Assembly (NCBI GenBank): GCA_002813285.1
Contig: PHTZ01000001.1
Span: 3,843,501-3,907,500 of the forward strand
Length of the DNA: 64,000 bases
From: Flavobacteriaceae bacterium MAR_2009_75
Lineage (GTDB): Bacteria; Bacteroidota; Bacteroidia; Flavobacteriales; Flavobacteriaceae
Direction of reading: 5' to 3'
Shown piece after piece: positions 36,621 to 46,281 of the stretch; position 1 is the first letter of the stretch; each line of letters starts with the position of its first letter. Under the pieces are notes generated by a model, which saw only the letters and a list, made by a program, of their open reading frames with translations, ran no database searches and had not been told where the DNA came from. Position numbers and translations under genes: made by a program.

Positions 36621-37778
36621 ATGGAAAGAGCTATAGTACATATTGACATGCATGATTATTATATTGCATGTGAGCGTTTGGCAAATTCATCTTTACAAGG
36701 AGTTCCCCTTATCATTGGAGGTGGCCCAAACCGAGGTATGGTGGCCGCCTGTTCTAAAGAAGCTTCCAGGTTCGGGGTTCGAGTCTCGATGCCGACATCC
36801 TATGCCCTAAAGTTGTGTCCTAATGCGACAGTGCTCAAAGGTGACTATGGTTCCTATTCCAATAAGTCAAAGGAGCTTACGGATATAATCAGAGAACAGG
36901 CTCCAGTGGTTGAAAAATCATCGATTCATTCCTTCTATTTGGACATTACCGGAATGGATCGATTTTTTGGCTGTTACGATTGGACCAAACAACTTTCGGT
37001 ACACATTTCAAAAAACTCTGGGCTAGACCCTTCATGGGCGCTATCCGTAAACAAAACGGTTTCAAAAATAGGGTCTGTGGACTCCACTCCCAGAATGCCC
37101 CAATTTTTGGAGCAGGATAAAATCCAAAATTTTTTAAATCCCTTGCCGATACAAAGATTGCCTCAAATTGGTGATTCGACATTCCAGTTATTATCAAGAA
37201 TCGGCATACGCCAAATCGGTAAAATTTCAGCAATGCCACCGATGGTATTACGGAAAATGCTGGGTACTCGAGGAAATACAATTTGGGAACATGCCAACGG
37301 TATCGATAGGGACCCCGTAAAGCCCTATTCGGAAAAGAAAGCAGTATTTATGGAGCACGACTTTGAGATGGATTGTATAGACCTGCATACCATTAAAGCT
37401 CAACTTATGGCCATGGTAGAACAATTAGCTTTTAAGCTCAGGCAGGATGAGCTGGTAACCGCCAAGGTAATTGTCAAGGTAAAGTATAATAATCTAGATA
37501 CAGAGATCAAACAGTCTCGAATAGGCTATACTTCGCTCGATCACATCTTAAAGAAAGAAGTTGATTTGTTATTCTCAAAATTATATCACAGAAGAATGCG
37601 TCTGATAAAAGTTGGCGTTCGCTTTTCAGATATCGTATCGGGCTCCCATCAGATAAACCTCTTTGAGGATACCGGTGAAATACTTTCACTATACAATGCC
37701 CTAGATACTATTCGTAATAAATATGGGTCGCATGCCATAGGCACCTCCTACGCATTTCAAAATTACAGGACCAAATGA
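36621..37778 (+). CDS. imuB-like: ImuB-like Y-family DNA polymerase lacking catalytic carboxylates
   Basis: A 385-residue Y-family protein with palm/fingers/thumb and little-finger regions. The first metal ligand Asp9 is kept (VHIDMHDYYIACERL), but the second motif, S(L/I)DEAYLD in active DinB, reads SSIHSFYLDITG: the catalytic Asp-Glu pair is His103-Ser104. Loss of these carboxylates is the known signature of ImuB, a non-catalytic partner of DnaE2. A C-terminal clamp-binding-like motif QINLF is present (near residue 350). It is coupled to dnaE2 by a 4-bp ATGA overlap. Not a typical ImuB: it is shorter and lacks the usual long C-terminal extension, so it may be a convergent pseudo-polymerase. 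Confidence 0.75.
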   Translation: MERAIVHIDMHDYYIACERLANSSLQGVPLIIGGGPNRGMVAACSKEASRFGVRVSMPTSYALKLCPNATVLKGDYGSYSNKSKELTDIIREQAPVVEKSSIHSFYLDITGMDRFFGCYDWTKQLSVHISKNSGLDPSWALSVNKTVSKIGSVDSTPRMPQFLEQDKIQNFLNPLPIQRLPQIGDSTFQLLSRIGIRQIGKISAMPPMVLRKMLGTRGNTIWEHANGIDRDPVKPYSEKKAVFMEHDFEMDCIDLHTIKAQLMAMVEQLAFKLRQDELVTAKVIVKVKYNNLDTEIKQSRIGYTSLDHILKKEVDLLFSKLYHRRMRLIKVGVRFSDIVSGSHQINLFEDTGEILSLYNALDTIRNKYGSHAIGTSYAFQNYRTK

Positions 37779-40700
37779 AAACGTTTCTTAACTGTCATTC
37801 ATACCATAGCCTAAGATATGGTACAATACCGTTGGAGGAACTAGTAGATCTGGCCGCGGATCAGGGTGTGTCGACCCTAGGCCTGACCGATATCAATACG
37901 GTGACGGGAATCTATGATTTTGTCCGTTTGTGTGAGGTAAATAAAATTAAGCCAGTAGTAGGTATCGAATTTCGAAATGCAGACGAAAAACTATATACTG
38001 GAATTGCAAAAAATACCCATGGTATCGGTGAGCTCTGTAAATTTTTGACGGACCATAATCTTGGTAATAAGCCACTCCCGAATTTGGCCCCAAAATTTAA
38101 AAATGCCTTTATAGTCTATCCTATGGATAATGCGCCGGTAAGACTGGAGAAGAATGAATTCCTTGGAGTACAGGGTCATGAAACAACCCAACTCATTCAA
38201 CCTAAATATCAAAAACTATTACATAAGACAGTCGCTTTTCAATCCGTTACCATCCGTAACCAAGAAGAATTTGAGTTGCACAAGGCGTTAAGATGTATAG
38301 ACCAAAACATCCTGTTGTCGCAGTTACCCAAAGGTGCCCATTGCCATCCTTCTGAGGTCATGGATACTACACCAAATCTGGAAAAACAATTTTCAAGATA
38401 TTCTGGCATAGTCCGCAACGCGGAACGATTGGCCGCTCGCTGTAGTTTTAGTTTCGACTTTACCGTGCCTAGAAATAAGAAACTATATACAGGAACGAAG
38501 TCAGGTGATATGCTCTTATTGGGTCAGCTCGCAAAAGATGGGATTCTACGACGATATGGCATAAAGAACAAAGCGGCCCGAATTCGCATGGAAAAAGAGC
38601 TCAAAGTTATCGGCGAACTCAATTTCACCGGGTACTTCTTGATTACCTGGGACATCGTCAGATATAGCAAAAGCAGAGGTTTTATGCACGTGGGTCGTGG
38701 TAGTGGTGCCAATAGTATTGTAAGTTATGCTTTGGGCATTACAGATATTTGCCCTATCGAACTAGACCTATACTTTGAACGATTTTTGAACCAAAATAGA
38801 AAAAGCCCGCCCGATTTCGATATCGATTGGTCATGGCAGGAACGCGATGAAATTCTTGATTATATTTTCAAAAGGTTTTCACCTGGCCATGTTGCCTTCT
38901 GCGGTACGATCGTTGAATTTAAACACCGTTCCATTATGCGTGAACTCGGTAAGGTCTATGGGCTACAAAAGGCAGAGTTGGACCAGCTTTCCAAAAAAGG
39001 CTTACGATCTGAAGACACCGATTCGGTCGTTGAACATGTAGCAAAGCTCGGTGCCATGCTTATCGGATTTCCCAATCAAAGAAGTATGCATGCCTGTGGC
39101 GTGATCATATCCGAAGAACCGATTACGAACTTTTCCGCCTTGGAAATAAAACCGAAGGGTTACCCTATAGTTCAGTTCGATATGCACATTGCAGAAGATA
39201 TCGGGTTCGAGAAGTTCGATATTTTAAGTCAGAGAGGCTTGGGAACCATTGCCACCACCGTTGAATTGGTCAAAAAGAATAAGGGCATAAATGTCGACAT
39301 AGAAAAGGTCGATTCCTTCAAGACCGATGCTCAGTGTAATCTTAATTTACAGGTTGGCAATACCTTGGGGTGTTTTTACATCGAGAGCCCCGCGATGCGC
39401 GGACTACTGAGAAGGTTGAAGTGCAATGACTATCAGACCCTAGTGGCGGCTTCAAGTATAATTCGCCCTGGAGTAGCCAAGAGTGGAATGATGAAAGAGT
39501 ATATTTTTCGTCACAACAACCCGAATAATTTTGAGTATTTCCATGAGGTATTCGAAGAGTTCTTGGGCGATACGTATGGCATTATGGTCTACCAAGAAGA
39601 TGTCATTAAAATTGCGCTTCACTATGGCGGCCTAGAGGCGACTTACGGCGATATACTTCGAAGGTCCATAAGCGGTAAATCACGCTCTAAAAAGGAAATA
39701 GAAAGTCTGAAGTATATGTTCTTCGAATCCTGCAAAAAATTGGGGCGTAATGAACAATTAAGCCGTGAGGTTTTTAGGCAAATTGAAAGCTTCGCAGGAT
39801 ATTCATTTTGCAAAGCACATTCTGCATCCTATGCAGTAGAGAGTTATCAGAGTCTCTACCTTAAGACCTATCACGGTATTGAATTTATGGTCTGCGCCAT
39901 AAATAATGGGGGTGGTTTTTACCGAACGGAAATTTATGTGCACGAAGCAAAGCATTCCGGAGGTACCGTATTGGTGCCCTGCGTAAACCATAGTGGGCAT
40001 GAGACTATTTTAAAAGGGTCCGAGATATATCTTGGTTTCGGTCTTGTAAAATCCATGGATGAAAATACTATTCATGGGTTGGTCGAGGAAAGACTGGCAA
40101 ATGGAGATTTTAAGTCATTAGAGGATTTCTTATCTCGGACTGGCATTGGAGGTGAAACATTGCAAACCTTAATATTCGTTGGTGCATTTCGTTTTACCGA
40201 AAAATCTAAGAGCGACCTCATAATTATTTCTAAGATGTTGCAATCAGGAGAAGTGTCAAAGTCACCGACCCTTCTAATAGAAGAGCCTATCCAGGATTAT
40301 AAATTCCCGGTAATGCATCGTAATATTATCGAAGATGCTTTTGATGAAATTGAAATACTCGGTTTTGCGGTATCACTTTCCCCTTTCGAACTTTTAAAAA
40401 CAAAGTTTCGTGGTGACATCATGACCAAACAATTATTGGATAACTACAAGAAAACCGTTCGAATGCTCGCATACCTGGTATCGACCAAACAGGTTCCTAC
40501 CAACAATGGCGATATGTATTTCGGAACATGGATCGACAATGATGGGGATTATTTTGACACGGCCCATTTTGCGTCCTCCTTAAAAAAATATCCATTTAAG
40601 GGGGGTGGTTGTTATCTTCTTTTAGGCCGGGTGGAGGTAGACTTTCATTTCCCCACAGTCGTAATATCCAAGATGGAGAAAATGCCCTTTGTTCCAGACC

Positions 40701-40831
40701 CAAGATATCAGACCGGTAGCGATAGGGAATATAGGGTACATGAAAGATTAAAAGAAGACAGAAGCACTACACATCGTGCACCCTACCCACAGGAACGTGA
40801 AATAGGTCTTCCAAGGCATAAGATGTCTTAG
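37775..40831 (+). CDS. dnaE2: Error-prone DNA polymerase III alpha subunit (DnaE2/ImuC-like)
   Basis: A 1018-residue C-family polymerase. It has a PHP domain (N-terminus NCHSYHSLRYGTIPLEELV, GLTDINTV), a polymerase core with the catalytic triad motif PPDFDIDW (~346), VGRGSGANSIVSYALGIT, FCGTIVEFKHRSIMRELG and the fingers KAHSASYAVESYQSLYLKTY, and a C-terminal tip of the DnaE2 type. It is shorter than replicative DnaE (about 1,160+). With the preceding ImuB-like protein it forms a mobile translesion module, as known for imuB-dnaE2 in other phyla. Its start overlaps the upstream stop by 4 bp. Confidence 0.9.
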   Translation: MKTFLNCHSYHSLRYGTIPLEELVDLAADQGVSTLGLTDINTVTGIYDFVRLCEVNKIKPVVGIEFRNADEKLYTGIAKNTHGIGELCKFLTDHNLGNKPLPNLAPKFKNAFIVYPMDNAPVRLEKNEFLGVQGHETTQLIQPKYQKLLHKTVAFQSVTIRNQEEFELHKALRCIDQNILLSQLPKGAHCHPSEVMDTTPNLEKQFSRYSGIVRNAERLAARCSFSFDFTVPRNKKLYTGTKSGDMLLLGQLAKDGILRRYGIKNKAARIRMEKELKVIGELNFTGYFLITWDIVRYSKSRGFMHVGRGSGANSIVSYALGITDICPIELDLYFERFLNQNRKSPPDFDIDWSWQERDEILDYIFKRFSPGHVAFCGTIVEFKHRSIMRELGKVYGLQKAELDQLSKKGLRSEDTDSVVEHVAKLGAMLIGFPNQRSMHACGVIISEEPITNFSALEIKPKGYPIVQFDMHIAEDIGFEKFDILSQRGLGTIATTVELVKKNKGINVDIEKVDSFKTDAQCNLNLQVGNTLGCFYIESPAMRGLLRRLKCNDYQTLVAASSIIRPGVAKSGMMKEYIFRHNNPNNFEYFHEVFEEFLGDTYGIMVYQEDVIKIALHYGGLEATYGDILRRSISGKSRSKKEIESLKYMFFESCKKLGRNEQLSREVFRQIESFAGYSFCKAHSASYAVESYQSLYLKTYHGIEFMVCAINNGGGFYRTEIYVHEAKHSGGTVLVPCVNHSGHETILKGSEIYLGFGLVKSMDENTIHGLVEERLANGDFKSLEDFLSRTGIGGETLQTLIFVGAFRFTEKSKSDLIIISKMLQSGEVSKSPTLLIEEPIQDYKFPVMHRNIIEDAFDEIEILGFAVSLSPFELLKTKFRGDIMTKQLLDNYKKTVRMLAYLVSTKQVPTNNGDMYFGTWIDNDGDYFDTAHFASSLKKYPFKGGGCYLLLGRVEVDFHFPTVVISKMEKMPFVPDPRYQTGSDREYRVHERLKEDRSTTHRAPYPQEREIGLPRHKMS

Positions 40832-40840
40832 TACTCAACC

Positions 40841-40993
40841 TTACTTGTTGACTATAAAAGCGTGTATGATACCCGGAAGCCAGGCAAGCATCGTAAGTAA
40901 TATGCTAACTAGAAGTGTCATGCCTACTCCATGTTTCATGAAGACGGCCAATGGCGGAAGAAGGATATTTAAGATGATGGTAAGTAATGACAT
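40841..40993 (-). CDS. Pmp3/YqaE-family small membrane protein
   Basis: A 50-residue protein with two transmembrane helices in the Pmp3/UPF0057 pattern: SLLTIILNILLPPLAVFM, then KHGVGMTLLVSILLTMLAWLPGIIHAFI. The start is Met at 40993; the 12-residue upstream extension is hydrophilic and atypical. Family members influence membrane potential or stress tolerance. It is a stand-alone gene convergent with dnaE2 (9-nt gap), and I see no link with DNA repair. Confidence 0.9.
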   Translation of the reverse strand: MSLLTIILNILLPPLAVFMKHGVGMTLLVSILLTMLAWLPGIIHAFIVNK

Positions 40994-41136
40994 AATAAAG
41001 GGTTTTAGATTGCAAATATCATATGCCAAGTTCGACCATGTGAACTCATACCCATAAAAATTTGACGTATAACTTGACCCTTATCAGTAGCTTCCATTAA
41101 AACTTACGAAAGTCCATCTGGTAGCTAAGTATACCT

Positions 41137-41865
41137 CTAGAACAAACTACCCTGCTCGTTAAGTTCGGGATAATCAACTTTGGTAATGGCAACTGGGGTA
41201 TTCTTTTCGGTGAATTTAGGTTGATAAAGTTCCCGAGTCACAGGATAGCATTCGAATTCCTTGGTGGTAAAGCCTACCTGCATTAGCTCGGTGATATTGC
41301 CTTCGTTTAAATCATCGCGCAACCATTCTTCGATGAACTCAGGGTCTAAAACCAAAGGCATACGTTTTTTCTTATTGTGTACTTTCTCAAACTGCTCGTT
41401 GGCTTCCACGGTAATTATTGTACAGCTATGCAGTTCCTCGTCCAGTTCGCTATAAAGTCCCGCGAACATGAATAGACTATTATCGGGATGGTGACAGAAA
41501 TAGGGATAGGCGTTCCCAGCCTCATGGTGCGGTTCGAAAAAACCGTCCGCTAGTATCAGACATCTATTTGTAACTGGGAAGTCCTTAAAGGATTTTTTAT
41601 TGAAAATGGATTCCGAGCGTGCATTATTGGTATAGTTCTTTTTGAGAAACTCGTTTATATCACCTTTCATCGCCCATTTAGGCACCAGGCCCCACATGGC
41701 GGGCCGAATTAATTCAGGTTCCTTTTGGGGAATGATATATAGATTGCTATGATTGAAAGCCGATTGATAGAAATAGGGTTTGTATTCCATAGGGTAACGG
41801 AATTCCCTCTTCGTATCTTTCTCAATTTCTTTTTCGGTCTTAGTAAGTGTTGTAGAATAGCACAT
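41137..41865 (-). CDS. yedK: SRAP domain protein (HMCES/YedK family)
   Basis: A 242-residue SRAP protein. The initiator Met is followed by Cys2 (MCYSTTLTK), which forms a thiazolidine crosslink with abasic sites in single-stranded DNA once Met is removed. Other active-site residues are visible: Asn in TNNARSESIF, Glu in LADGFFEPH and His in FEKVHNKKKRMP. It shields abasic sites and is part of the response to DNA damage. It lies on the ICE beside the ImuB/DnaE2 cassette, which supports a shared damage-tolerance role. The A/T-rich sequence in front of its start shares TAATATAATCA with the promoter region of the polymerase operon. Confidence 0.93.
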   Translation of the reverse strand: MCYSTTLTKTEKEIEKDTKREFRYPMEYKPYFYQSAFNHSNLYIIPQKEPELIRPAMWGLVPKWAMKGDINEFLKKNYTNNARSESIFNKKSFKDFPVTNRCLILADGFFEPHHEAGNAYPYFCHHPDNSLFMFAGLYSELDEELHSCTIITVEANEQFEKVHNKKKRMPLVLDPEFIEEWLRDDLNEGNITELMQVGFTTKEFECYPVTRELYQPKFTEKNTPVAITKVDYPELNEQGSLF

Positions 41866-42048
41866 GGTATAAATATAATATAATCACCGCCAAAAAAACA
41901 TTGGCCAACTTAATCTGTTAAAAATACAAAACAAGAAAATAAACATATGAATTAAATAAATCCTATTATGACACTTCAATCTGTAGCCTTCCCTAAAAAT
42001 AGGACAGTTTAAAATTCAGATTTTCTAACTTTAAATTTTAACTGTCAC

Positions 42049-42315
42049 ATGAAAAAAAGCAAGTTTACCGAGAGCCAGATTATCCGGGCACTGAAAGAGA
42101 ACGAACAAGGTAGGAGCGTCGGGGAGATATCCCGGGAGTTGGGAATCGACAAGAGCACCTTCTACTATTGGCGCAAGAAGTACGGAGGCATGGAAGTGGC
42201 CCATATGAAGCGCTTGAAGGAACTCGAGGAGGAGAACCGCAAGCTCAAGCAGATGTACGCCGATGCCAGTCTTGACATCCGTATGCTCAAGGACGTACTG
42301 TCAAAAAAGTTCTAG
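42049..42315 (+). CDS. IS3-family transposase OrfA
   Basis: An 88-residue HTH protein (SKFTESQIIRALKENEQGRSVGEISRELGIDKSTFYYWRKKYGG, landmarks SQIIRALKE and GIDKSTFYYW) with a C-terminal leucine-zipper-like helix (EEENRKLKQMYADASLDIRMLKDVL). It binds the terminal repeats and joins OrfB to make the full transposase. The stop is followed by no gap: a slippery A6G (42303-42309) lies 6 nt before it. Confidence 0.92.
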   Translation: MKKSKFTESQIIRALKENEQGRSVGEISRELGIDKSTFYYWRKKYGGMEVAHMKRLKELEEENRKLKQMYADASLDIRMLKDVLSKKF

Positions 42316-43187
42316 GGCCTTCCGACAAGAAGCAGCGCGCCAAATATCTCCAAGAGGCCTATTCGGTATGTGTATCGCGTTCCTGTGGGGTACTGGACCT
42401 TGCACGGTCGATGTGGTACTACCATAGTAAAAGGGACGACACCGAGGTAATCGACGCCCTTTCCAGGCTCGCCGAAGAGCTGCCGACAAGGGGATTCGAG
42501 GTATATTACAAGCGTCTGCGTCGCGAAGGCCGCAACTGGAACAGGAAACGGGTGTTGAGGGTCTACAGGTCCATGAACCTAAAACTAAGGAGGAAGCACA
42601 AGAAGAGGCTTCCTGCAAGGACAAAGAACCCATTGGAGGCCCCGATGCAGCTCAACGAGGTGTGGAGCATGGATTTTATGGCCGATGTGCTATCGGATGG
42701 AAGAAAGATAAGGGTGTTCAATGTCATGGACGACTGCAACCGGGAGGCACTGGCCATGGACGTGGGACTTAACTATCCGGCCATAAAGGTGGTGGAGACC
42801 TTATCACAATTGGGGGAAGAAATAGGCCTTCCAAAGACCATACGCTGCGACAACGGTCCGGAGTTCATATCCAAGGCCCTATCGCAATGGTGCAAGGGCA
42901 AACGGGTGGAGCTGCAGTTCATCCAGCCCGGCAAGCCCATGCAGAACGGATATATGGAACGACTCAACAGGTTTTACAGGGAAGATGTGCTCGATGCCTA
43001 TTGGTTCAACGACCTGCACCAAGTAAGGACGCTGACCCAAAAATGGATGGAGGATTACAATACAAGGCACCCCCATTCATCCATCGGGGATATGCCGCCC
43101 AGGGAATACAGGAACCGTTTCGGGGAAGAATTCTTCCCCGAAACGAACAACATTAATGATAATTTTATGAATTTAGCGATGTCCTAA
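42300..43187 (+). CDS. IS3-family transposase OrfB (DDE integrase), made as OrfAB by -1 frameshift
   Basis: The -1 frame opens at 42300 with no stop before the DDE domain, so OrfB is most likely translated only as an OrfAB fusion after slippage at AAAAAAG near 42303-42309; an internal ATG at 42411 gives a 258-residue product. The rve domain has the DDE residues: Asp in WSMDFMADVL, Asp in IRCDNGPEF and Glu in YMERLNRFYRE. The HTH in residues just after the fusion (YEVYYKRLRREGRNWNRKRV) fits. It is the catalytic part for cut-and-paste or copy-out transposition and is intact. Confidence 0.9.
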   Translation, partial: VKKVLGPSDKKQRAKYLQEAYSVCVSRSCGVLDLARSMWYYHSKRDDTEVIDALSRLAEELPTRGFEVYYKRLRREGRNWNRKRVLRVYRSMNLKLRRKHKKRLPARTKNPLEAPMQLNEVWSMDFMADVLSDGRKIRVFNVMDDCNREALAMDVGLNYPAIKVVETLSQLGEEIGLPKTIRCDNGPEFISKALSQWCKGKRVELQFIQPGKPMQNGYMERLNRFYREDVLDAYWFNDLHQVRTLTQKWMEDYNTRHPHSSIGDMPPREYRNRFGEEFFPETNNINDNFMNLAMS

Positions 43188-43414
43188 AAGGGGTAAGGCT
43201 ACAAATCCTTGATGTATGGAGCTATTATTTGATTAACTATTTTCATAAATTGTACATTGAAATGTCACTATGCTAAACGAAATACTATGTTAACCGACTT
43301 TTAAAAGTAACTTACATAAAATCGATTATTGATAGATTGACTATTTAAATTTGTTGAGCAACTAAAGTGAGCTAGGATCTTATCTTAGTAAGTCTCAATT
43401 TAATTGTAATTAAT

Positions 43415-45298
43415 ATGGAAATTGAAGTATCAGACGTCATCGCTTTATTAAACACTTTTCGAGAAAGTTTTAAAGATATAAGAAAAGAGATACGCGAGGG
43501 TTTTGATAAATTTTATGATACCGGGCTTTCTAATTATTTAAATAAGTCTTACTCTGAAAACATATCCACAAAAACTTTTTTACATCCAGAGGGTATTCAG
43601 TTTTATGATACTTTTTACCCAATGAAACTTACAGATTCAAGAGGTCTGTTAATGTATGACTGTTCAGCTAAAGAAATATTCCGTCATTCACCCAGGTCGA
43701 CAATAATTGGGACGGCAGGCTCAGGAAAGAGTTTAATCGCTAAGCATATTTTTCTGCAAACAGTAAAACAAAAATTAGGCATACCTATATTAATAACTTT
43801 GCGAGATTTGAATCATAGCAATATCTCATTTGAGGATTTCTTATACGATGAAATTTTTAATAATAGGCTCTATGAGGAAAACCGCACGTCCTCTGGTAAA
43901 TTCAGTTCTAAAAAAAAGGAGAATGCATTTGAGAAGGCTATCAATGAAGGAGTATTTGTCTTTATACTAGATGGATACGATGAAATCTATTCTAATAGAT
44001 TACCTCTAATTACAAAAGAAATTAGGAATTATGTACAAAAAAATCGATTCAATAAATTTATAATCACTTCACGCCCGGGTACCAGTTTAGAGAGTCTAAA
44101 TGGTTTTAAAAATTTGTTTGTTAAAGATTTAGAGTACATTGATATTGATTCATTTATTAAAAAGCAACTACCAAAAAAATTATCTGTTGCTGAGGAAATG
44201 ACAGCAGAAATAAATTCCCCAGAAAACAATTCATATAGATTCTTACTAAAGAACCCTCTCTTATTGGCCATGTTTATTACGACTTATTCCATTCATCCGG
44301 AAATGCCTAAAAAGAAGAGTCAATTTTATTGGAATGTTTTTGATACTTACTACACTAAACATGATTCTAGTAAAGAACCAGGATTTAAACATGAGAGACT
44401 TACGTTCTTACAAAAGGAGGACTTCATACAATTCTTAGATTGGTTTTCCTTTCATTCTTATTGTGAGGGAGTTTATAGTTTTAGTGGGTCCTTCATTGAG
44501 AAGTTAGCTCCAAAGATTTTTGAGGTTCTTGATTTAAATATAAGTATCGAGGATTTGGTGCGGGACCTGGAGGTCGGAATAGGCATATTTGTCCGTGATG
44601 GCCAAGAATATATTTTTCCGCATAGATCTATTCAAGAATATTTTAGTGCCGACTTTCTATCAAAAAGAAACATTAGTTCAAAGAAGAAGTTTTATTCAGA
44701 TGAGTTCGAGGGCCTTTCGATGCAAACCAGTGATCCTACTAACTTTTGGTCCTTGTGTTTAGAGCTCGATAAAAATTTTTTTTTAAAATACTTTTTATTA
44801 CCGAAGTTATCAAATTTCTTAAATGATGTTAAAAAATCGTCCGACTACGAAATAACTAAAGCAGTACTGAGCAACCTAAATATTGTCCATACTATTAGAC
44901 AGTATAGTTCATACAAAGCATGGGATCCAGTTCGACATGCATCTTCCATTGATACTAAACTTATATCACTTATTTATCCTACATGGCTGAATTGTTTTGA
45001 AGTTAATAATTGGAACGACGAATTGGGTTCATTCACTATTGCTTTACATTATTTCGAAGGTAAAGGCCGCACGCATCGAATGGCAGAAGTAGCTACTCAC
45101 AGTATAAATTATCATCAAGAATTTAATAAAGAACTTTACATCATTCTGAAATCTGTCAATATACCATCTCGAGCAGTTAAATTTGTTAACACATTGGATT
45201 CCATAGTTAGTGGTCTTAAATTAGAACTAAAAAATCAATCTCAAATTGAGATGAATCTATTTTACGAAATGAAGAAATCAAAAAAATCAGATGATTAA
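43415..45298 (+). CDS. NACHT-domain NTPase (bacterial NLR-like, candidate anti-phage protein)
   Basis: A 627-residue protein. Residues 1-~90 are an N-terminal helical region without an enzymatic domain that I can name. The NTPase has Walker A GTAGSGKS at 99-106 and Walker B FVFILDGYDE at 181-190, then FIITSRPG (sensor-1 R) and FLLKNPLLLAMFITTY, typical of NACHT modules. HRSIQEYFSADFL, the conserved end of the NACHT winged-helix region, is near 412. The C-terminus (~430-627) has no recognisable repeats. bNACHT proteins defend against phage. It is cargo 212 nt downstream of an intact IS. Confidence 0.85.
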   Translation: MEIEVSDVIALLNTFRESFKDIRKEIREGFDKFYDTGLSNYLNKSYSENISTKTFLHPEGIQFYDTFYPMKLTDSRGLLMYDCSAKEIFRHSPRSTIIGTAGSGKSLIAKHIFLQTVKQKLGIPILITLRDLNHSNISFEDFLYDEIFNNRLYEENRTSSGKFSSKKKENAFEKAINEGVFVFILDGYDEIYSNRLPLITKEIRNYVQKNRFNKFIITSRPGTSLESLNGFKNLFVKDLEYIDIDSFIKKQLPKKLSVAEEMTAEINSPENNSYRFLLKNPLLLAMFITTYSIHPEMPKKKSQFYWNVFDTYYTKHDSSKEPGFKHERLTFLQKEDFIQFLDWFSFHSYCEGVYSFSGSFIEKLAPKIFEVLDLNISIEDLVRDLEVGIGIFVRDGQEYIFPHRSIQEYFSADFLSKRNISSKKKFYSDEFEGLSMQTSDPTNFWSLCLELDKNFFLKYFLLPKLSNFLNDVKKSSDYEITKAVLSNLNIVHTIRQYSSYKAWDPVRHASSIDTKLISLIYPTWLNCFEVNNWNDELGSFTIALHYFEGKGRTHRMAEVATHSINYHQEFNKELYIILKSVNIPSRAVKFVNTLDSIVSGLKLELKNQSQIEMNLFYEMKKSKKSDD

Positions 45299-45327
45299 AT
45301 TTATATTAATGGTTATGTCAGCATTTT

Positions 45328-45683
45328 TTAAAGCCATATGTCGTTTTGATTCTCTTCTTCCAAATGGAGTAAATCATGGATAACATCATTCTCATCAACA
45401 TATTCGCTCAACCATTTTTTGCTGAGAAAGCCACTTAATATAACCCTTATCTGATTCCCAAATAGCCTCAACGAATTTCCCCCTATATTTACCAAAGCTG
45501 AATTTTGTAGCTTCAAACTTAGAAGCCGTTTCTGTTTGGACAATTTGTGGTAAGCATCCAACAGCCCTCCTTCCCTACATCTGTAATTTTTTCGAGGTAT
45601 TTCACTATATCCACATCGAATAATGTTTTATATGAATTTCGATTGGCTCCGGAACGAAATAACCAACCAGAAGTCACCCCCAT
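45328..45683 (-). pseudogene. Frameshifted small unknown gene
   Basis: A minus-strand reading frame begins near 45683 (MGVTSGWLFRSGANRNSYK) and runs to DVGKEG, where the continuing text (LLDAYHKLSKQKRLLSLK, ending HLEEENQNDIWL) is found one base out of frame after about 45570. Joined, they make one plausible ~115-residue hydrophilic protein; separately each is truncated. I do not recognise the family. The frameshift call depends on the two pieces belonging together, which I infer from adjacency and composition. Confidence 0.45.
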
Positions 45684-46281
45684 GATATTTTGGATGAAGT
45701 TTAAAAAGAAAATTGGCAGTGCTTTCTACAATGGGCATCAATGTTTCTTATACTCTAAGAGGATTTAATTTACGAAAAAATGACATTCTTATATAATTGA
45801 ACAACCAATTCCCGTTTAAACAAATTAGACAGTTTTTTGGGATATAACATTCGAAAGCAAAATGATTCTGGAATCACTGGAGCTATTAGAAACGAATTAC
45901 CCATCCAAGTTTAAAATCTATCCTTGTGCAAAAAGTAAGCTTATTAATTTAAAGAGTTTGTTTCTACAATGGTGTATTTCCAACCCATGGCACAAGGTCC
46001 AATTTGTTAAAAAGACTATCCTTTATTTGAACTTTCAATTAAATTAGGATTTATGAATTATCTATTCTTGAAAATGGGGAAGGTCATAACTTATCAAATT
46101 TTACTTTTAGATAAGACCAATTGGATAGACAGTGATTTCTGTAGCACCCCAACCACTCAAACATAACCATATAGCAATCAACACACTAAGCATACAGAAT
46201 TATAACCCAACCATACAATTTCACATTAAATGAACAGTTTGATTCTATAATTTCAATACAAATATCAGATATCTAGGAGTT
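45684..46281. other. AT-rich intergenic region, nothing recognised
   Basis: About 600 bases with no credible gene: the only open frame of note is 61 codons and has no start context or family. It should hold the promoter for the C1 peptidase. No repeat or RNA element stands out. Confidence 0.5.

Larger units (their letters stand above)
41982..43203 (+). mobile_element. Intact IS3-family insertion sequence (1,222 bp, IS407-group-like)
   Basis: The ends are inverted repeats TGTAGCCTT…TAGGACA (left) and its imperfect complement (…TTAGGACA-AAGGCTACA) at the right. AATC occurs immediately before the left end (41978-41981) and immediately after the right end (43204-43207): a 4-bp target duplication, the size typical of the IS407 group. 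Orf A and Orf B are intact and joined by a -1 frameshift signal. Its G+C content is visibly higher than that of neighbouring genes, so it is a recent arrival. Confidence 0.92.

Noticed and set aside
45862-46047. A 61-codon frame between the broken gene and the C1 peptidase.
   Set aside because: No recognisable domain, start context or neighbour; plausible by chance in AT-rich DNA.
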